Shown: piece by piece, positions 60,199 through 64,000 of the stretch | How positions within the stretch are numbered: the stretch's first letter is position 1 | How the letters are laid out: each line of letters opens with the position of its first letter | DNA from: Streptomyces sp. LUP47B | GTDB taxonomy: Bacteria > Actinomycetota > Actinomycetes > Streptomycetales > Streptomycetaceae | DNA: 64,000 bases | Reading direction: 5' to 3' | Assembly: GCF_001746295.1 (NCBI RefSeq) | Contig: NZ_MJAH01000024.1 | Location: 46,152 to 110,151 of the forward strand | Notes under the pieces: model-generated | The model's input: the letters and a program-made list of their open reading frames with translations, nothing else | What the model was told of the DNA's origin: nothing | The model's database searches: none | Translations under genes and position numbers: made by a program

Positions 60199-60509
60199 GG
60201 CCCCTCCTTCGCACTGCGCACCGGCCGCCGACCGCGCCCGGCTCGTACCGTTGCTTGTACCGAAAACGGCGGACTCCGACTCCTGGATCGCACAGCGTGC
60301 GAGCCGATTCGGACAGACAAATTCCGTTCCCGGACGTGGACTTGATCTGTCGTCAGTGGACATGAACCGCGCATATGCCCAGCCTCGCGATGATCCATTC
60401 CCGCTCGTTCGTGTAATAGCACCGCCACGCTCCGTAAGGAAGGCTTGTCCCTGCACACGATGCCCGGGAGCAGATCGCGTTCGGGCATGTACCGGGAGGG
60501 CAATTCCTT
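60199..60509. other. 311-nt divergent promoter region between amidase and encapsulin genes
   Basis: AT content rises here relative to its neighbours. Possible -10 boxes (TGTAAT near 60412) lack a good -35. The encapsulin ribosome-binding site GGGAGGG ends the region. No regulator palindrome stands out, and no gene is supported. Confidence 0.45.
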
Positions 60510-61916
60510 ATGTCGGTAGGCGAAGAGGTCCGCACCCAGCAGGACCGGCCGCAGCAGAGTCTCGGCACGGCGGCCGCGCGGAACCTGGCCACCACCACCA
60601 AGTCCGCACCCCAGATGCAGGAGATCAGCTCCCGCTGGCTGCTGCGCATGCTGCCCTGGGTGAACGTCCAGGGCGGCACGTACCGGGTGAACCGACGACT
60701 GAGCTACGCCGTGGGCGACGGCCGGGTGACCTTCGTGAAGACCGGAGACCGGGTCGAGGTGATCCCCGCCGAGCTGCGCGAGCTGCCGGCGCTGAGGTCG
60801 TACGAGGACGACGAGGTGCTCTCCGAGCTCGCCCGCCGCTGCCAGCAGCGGGAGTTCACCCCGGGCTCGGTGATCGCCTCGTTCGGCGCCCAGGCCGACG
60901 AGGTGTACCTGCTGGCGCACGGCAGGGTGGAGAAGGTCGGCACCGGCCCCTACGGCGACGACGCGGTCCTCGGAGTTCTCGCCGACGGTGCCTACTTCGG
61001 CGACCAGGCGCTCCTCGACCCGGACGCCATCTGGGAGTACACCGCCCGCGCGGCCACCGCCTGCACGGTCCTCGTGCTGCCCCGCCAGGACGTCGAGCAG
61101 GTGGCCGAGCGTTCCGACGCCCTGCGCGAGCACCTCCGGGAACAGCGCGCGATCCCCTCGCAGCGCACCAACAAGTACGGCGAGAAGGAGATCGACCTCG
61201 CGGCTGGCCATGACGGCGAGCCCGACATCCCGCACACCTTCGTCGACTACGACGCCAGTCCGCGTGAGTACGAGCTGAGCATCGCCCAGACCGTCCTGCG
61301 CATCCACACGCGGGTGGCCGACCTCTACAACCAGCCGATGAACCAGACGGAACAGCAGATCCGGCTGACCGTCGAGGCACTCAAGGAGCGCCAGGAGCAC
61401 GAACTCGTCAACAACCGCGAGTTCGGACTGCTGAACAACTGCGAGTACGACCAGCGGCTCCAGCCGCACGACGGCGTGCCCAGCCCCGACGACCTCGACG
61501 AGCTGCTCAGCCGCCGCCGGGGCACCAAGCTGCTGCTCGCCCACCCACGCGCGATCTCCGCGATCGGCCGTGAGCTCAACAAGCGCGGACTGGTCCCAGA
61601 GACCATCGACATGGGCGGCAACCGCATCCCCACCTGGCGCGGGGTGCCGATCTACCCGTGCAACAAGATCCCGGTCACCCCGGAGCGGACGACGTCGATC
61701 ATCGCCATGCGTACCGGCGAGGCCGACCAGGGCGTCATCGGCCTTCAGCAGGCCGGTATCCCGGACGAGATCGAGCCGAGTCTGTCGGTGCGGTTCATGG
61801 GCATCAACGAGCAGTCGATCATCAAGTACCTCGTGACGGCCTACTACTCGGCGGCGGTGCTGGTGCCGGACGCGCTCGGCGTCCTGGAGAACGTCGAGAT
61901 CGGCCGCTGGAGGTGA
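60510..61916 (+). CDS. family 2B encapsulin shell protein with inserted cyclic-nucleotide-binding domain (EshA-like)
   Basis: The 468-residue protein has an encapsulin-type HK97 shell fold split by an insert. Residues 1-95 contain the N-terminal arm and E-loop part (GTYRVNRRLSYAV), and 215-468 contain the SrpI/EshA-type core (NNREFGLLNN, GNRIPTWRGVPIYPCNKIPV). Residues about 100-210 form a cNMP-binding domain with the cassette YFGDQALL...ARAAT (162-183). EshA is the S. griseus relative. Such shells form T=1 nanocompartments. The gene 114 nt downstream encodes the probable cargo. Confidence 0.92.
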   Translation: MSVGEEVRTQQDRPQQSLGTAAARNLATTTKSAPQMQEISSRWLLRMLPWVNVQGGTYRVNRRLSYAVGDGRVTFVKTGDRVEVIPAELRELPALRSYEDDEVLSELARRCQQREFTPGSVIASFGAQADEVYLLAHGRVEKVGTGPYGDDAVLGVLADGAYFGDQALLDPDAIWEYTARAATACTVLVLPRQDVEQVAERSDALREHLREQRAIPSQRTNKYGEKEIDLAAGHDGEPDIPHTFVDYDASPREYELSIAQTVLRIHTRVADLYNQPMNQTEQQIRLTVEALKERQEHELVNNREFGLLNNCEYDQRLQPHDGVPSPDDLDELLSRRRGTKLLLAHPRAISAIGRELNKRGLVPETIDMGGNRIPTWRGVPIYPCNKIPVTPERTTSIIAMRTGEADQGVIGLQQAGIPDEIEPSLSVRFMGINEQSIIKYLVTAYYSAAVLVPDALGVLENVEIGRWR

Positions 61917-62029
61917 CGTCCCCGCACCTGGGAGGCGTGTCCCCGCCCACCGGGGCGGAGAGACCTGGGTGGAACGCGCCCACCCACAGCGGAAGCACCA
62001 CCGTCCGCGGCCTGACCGAGGGGGGTTCC

Positions 62030-63346
62030 ATGGCCGAGTTCACGAAGGGGACGCAGGCGTGGGCGACAGAGAGGGCGGAGGCACGGGTGCCGACGGCCGG
62101 GGGGACGGAGGCGGCGACCACCGGGCGTACCGGGGAGCGGGTACAGCCCGGCGAGACGGACCCGCTTGACGGGCTCCAGATACGTTCTCACCAGGGGGCT
62201 GAGGCGTGCTCGCTTCACGGGTTGGAGGTACCGGCCGAGATGCCTCCGCTTCACGGCCCTGACCCGCGCCCCGAGACGTCTCCGCCTCACGGCCCCGCCC
62301 ACCGCTCCGGGACCCCTCCGCTCGACGGCCAGGAGGCCGGGGTGATCCTGGAGCGGGTCCGGGCGTCGGTGGATCCCGAGTTGCGGTCCGCCCTGGAGTC
62401 GTTGCCCGGTTCCCTGCGCAGGGTCGCGCTCTACCACTTCGGCTGGGAGCACGCCGACGGCACCCCGGCGGCGGGCAACGCGGGCAAGGCGATACGGCCC
62501 GCACTCGTCCTGACCGCGGCCGCCGCCCTCGGAGGTGACCGGGCGAGGGCGGCGGCCGTCCGGGCGGCCGTGGCGGTGGAGCTGGTCCACAACTTCACGT
62601 TGCTGCACGACGACGTGATGGACCGCGACACCACCCGCAGGCACCGGCCCACCGCGTGGACGGTGTTCGGCGACGCCGACGCGATCCTCGCCGGGGATGC
62701 CCTGCAGGCGCTGGCGCTCCGGCTGCTGGCAGAGGACCCGCACCCCGCTGCGGGAGCGGCCGCGGCCCGGCTCGCGGGCTGCGTGGTCGAGCTGTGCGAG
62801 GGCCAGCACGAGGACACCGCCATGGAGGCACTCGACCCCGGCGAGGTCACCCTCGCCCAGGTGCTGGTCATGGCCGAGGCCAAGACGGGGGCGCTGCTCG
62901 GGTGCGCCTGTGCCCTCGGGGCGCTGTACGCGGGAGCGTCCGCCGAGGAGGTCGGGGCGATGGACGCGTTCGGCCGGGAGGCCGGGCTCGCGTTCCAGCT
63001 GATCGACGACGTGATCGGCATATGGGGCGACCCGAGCCGTACCGGCAAGCCGGCCGGCGCGGACCTCGCCGCCCGCAAGAAGTCTCTCCCGGTGGTCGCC
63101 GCGCTCACCTCCGGCACGGCGGCGGCCGCGGAACTGGCCGCGCTGTACGCGGCGCCGTACGACGAGGGCGAGTTGGCGCGTACGGCTCTCGCCGTCGAGG
63201 AGGCCGGCGGGCGCGACTGGGCGCAGGTGCAGGCCGCCGACCGGATGGCCCGGGCGATGGGGCAGCTGGCCCGTGCGGTGCCCGATCCGGAAGCGGCGGG
63301 CGGGCTGCTGTCCCTCGCGGAGTTCGTGACGCGGCGCAGCGCCTGA
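62030..63346 (+). CDS. polyprenyl diphosphate synthase with disordered N-terminal tail (probable encapsulin cargo)
   Basis: The 438-residue protein has a low-complexity N-terminal tail of about 105 residues and a trans-prenyltransferase domain. The first Asp motif is D194-D198 (DDVMD), the second is in FQLIDDVIGIWGD. F189 at position -5 before the first motif suggests a short C15-C20 product. The tail repeats P-L/P-H/D-G every 12 residues. Family 2B encapsulin operons include prenyl synthases as cargo, with disordered N-termini as targeting regions. The ATG has GAGGGGGG 5 nt upstream. Confidence 0.9.
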   Translation: MAEFTKGTQAWATERAEARVPTAGGTEAATTGRTGERVQPGETDPLDGLQIRSHQGAEACSLHGLEVPAEMPPLHGPDPRPETSPPHGPAHRSGTPPLDGQEAGVILERVRASVDPELRSALESLPGSLRRVALYHFGWEHADGTPAAGNAGKAIRPALVLTAAAALGGDRARAAAVRAAVAVELVHNFTLLHDDVMDRDTTRRHRPTAWTVFGDADAILAGDALQALALRLLAEDPHPAAGAAAARLAGCVVELCEGQHEDTAMEALDPGEVTLAQVLVMAEAKTGALLGCACALGALYAGASAEEVGAMDAFGREAGLAFQLIDDVIGIWGDPSRTGKPAGADLAARKKSLPVVAALTSGTAAAAELAALYAAPYDEGELARTALAVEEAGGRDWAQVQAADRMARAMGQLARAVPDPEAAGGLLSLAEFVTRRSA

Positions 63347-63412
63347 GACGACCGGACCGTCCGGTACCGTGCGGTCCTGACCCCGCGCGGCCCTCCGGGG
63401 GCTCCGGCCGGC

Positions 63413-63445
63413 GGGTCCCGCACATCCCCACGGTGTGCGGGGCCC
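63413..63445 (+). terminator. terminator after the prenyl synthase gene
   Basis: A 12-bp stem with one G-T pair (GGGTCCCGCACA) and a 9-nt loop lies 66 nt after the stop. Confidence 0.7.
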
Positions 63446-63513
63446 GTTTCCGTACTCACCGGATAGTCTCAACATCCTTGTGGCCAAGGGTGGTTGAGAC
63501 AAAGGGGTGGGGC

Positions 63514-64000
63514 ATGGGTGTGGCGATACGGACGGCCGGCGCAGACGAGCGCGAGTTGGTCGCGCGGCTGCTGGACTCGGCCTTCCAGGACGATCCGGTC
63601 AGTGGGTGGATCTTTTCGGGAGAGGAGGAGCGCCGGACGATCCACCCCCGGTTGATGGCCGCGTTCGTCGACATCGTGCTCGCCGAGGGGCGGGTGGATG
63701 TCACGGAGGACGGGGCGGCGTGCGCGTTGTGGCTGCCGGTGCCGGCCGAGAGCGTTGACGGGCATGACGACGAGGACGGGTTCGCGCAGTTGCGGGAGGC
63801 TCTCGATCCGGGCAATGAGCGGATCGAGTTGATCGGGCGGCTCACCGCGGAGGTGCATCCGTCGGGACGGGCGCACGAGTATTTGTGGATGGTCGGGGTG
63901 GCTCCGGAGCGGCAGGGGGAGGGCCTCGGGACCGCGCTCATCGGGGCGGTTCTGGAGCGGTGCGACCGGGAGACGGTGCCCGCCTATCTGGAGGCGAGCA
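63514..64000 (+). CDS. GNAT family N-acetyltransferase (3' partial)
   Basis: The visible 162 residues start at an ATG with AAAGGGG 7 nt upstream. The acetyl-CoA loop is in VGVAPERQGEGLGTALI, and the fold begins VAIRTAGADERELVARLL. The C-terminal part is cut by the window edge. A terminator separates it from the prenyl synthase gene, so it is probably not part of the encapsulin operon. Substrate unknown. Confidence 0.85.
   Translation, partial: MGVAIRTAGADERELVARLLDSAFQDDPVSGWIFSGEEERRTIHPRLMAAFVDIVLAEGRVDVTEDGAACALWLPVPAESVDGHDDEDGFAQLREALDPGNERIELIGRLTAEVHPSGRAHEYLWMVGVAPERQGEGLGTALIGAVLERCDRETVPAYLEAS

Overview
The window reads as a chromosomal core segment of a Streptomyces. GC content is very high with strong G/C third-position bias, and the gene order sigR-rsrA, epi-isozizaene synthase-CYP170, nrdAB, dasR-dasABC, nagB, pdtaS-like kinase, wblE, sigH is the order I recall from the SCO5170-SCO5250 part of the S. 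coelicolor chromosome. Ortholog names rest on recognised motifs and this recalled synteny, not on a search. No prophage, plasmid, CRISPR array or large island is visible. The one clear mobile trace is a 138-bp MITE-like element at 19493-19630.

Layout. 1-8.3 kb: three tandem AIM24-family genes, a NUDIX hydrolase with a DUF2342 metalloprotease, an SDR-like protein, moaE, a PDZ-Lon protease and a PPA1309-family gene. 8.5-13.8 kb: a large UPF0182 membrane protein and a Sel1-repeat protein bracketed by two identical initiator tRNA genes. 13.8-19.6 kb: an SsuABC/TauABC-like importer, a Fur-family regulator, a CBS-domain protein, hisN and a TetR regulator. 19.6-24.7 kb: a Gdx/SugE-type SMR exporter, rsgA-aroA, an M50 protease, a SRAP (HMCES-like) protein and an alpha/beta hydrolase. 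24.7-30.5 kb: sigR with its own SigR-type promoter and two starts, rsrA, an HD-GYP protein followed by an HD paralogue without GYP, a TPR protein and peptide deformylase.

30.7-42 kb: the two-gene albaflavenone operon, a GlxA/AraC regulator, small and secreted proteins, class Ia ribonucleotide reductase nrdA-nrdB behind a cobalamin riboswitch, and a DUF3311/monocarboxylate symporter pair. 42-50 kb: the N-acetylglucosamine/chitobiose system (dasR regulator, dasABC importer, a GH3 beta-N-acetylglucosaminidase, nagB and a SIS-domain protein) with dre operators that tie it together. 50-58.6 kb: a PdtaS-type kinase, wblE with a CRP-like site, a lipid kinase, sigH with nested starts and its anti-sigma factor, a UBP zinc-finger protein divergent from a Na+/H+ antiporter. 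58.7-64 kb: a PLP deaminase-type enzyme, an amidase, and a family 2B encapsulin shell gene followed by a polyprenyl diphosphate synthase whose repetitive N-terminus looks like a cargo tag. A GNAT gene runs off the end.

The themes are stress and redox regulation (SigR/RsrA, SigH/PrsH, WblE, Fur), cofactor- or sugar-sensing control (B12 riboswitch, DasR) and terpenoid chemistry (albaflavenone, encapsulated prenyl synthase). Many promoters appear leaderless, with TANNNT boxes 6-7 nt before the start codon. The most interesting locus is the encapsulin-prenyl synthase pair at 60.5-63.3 kb.
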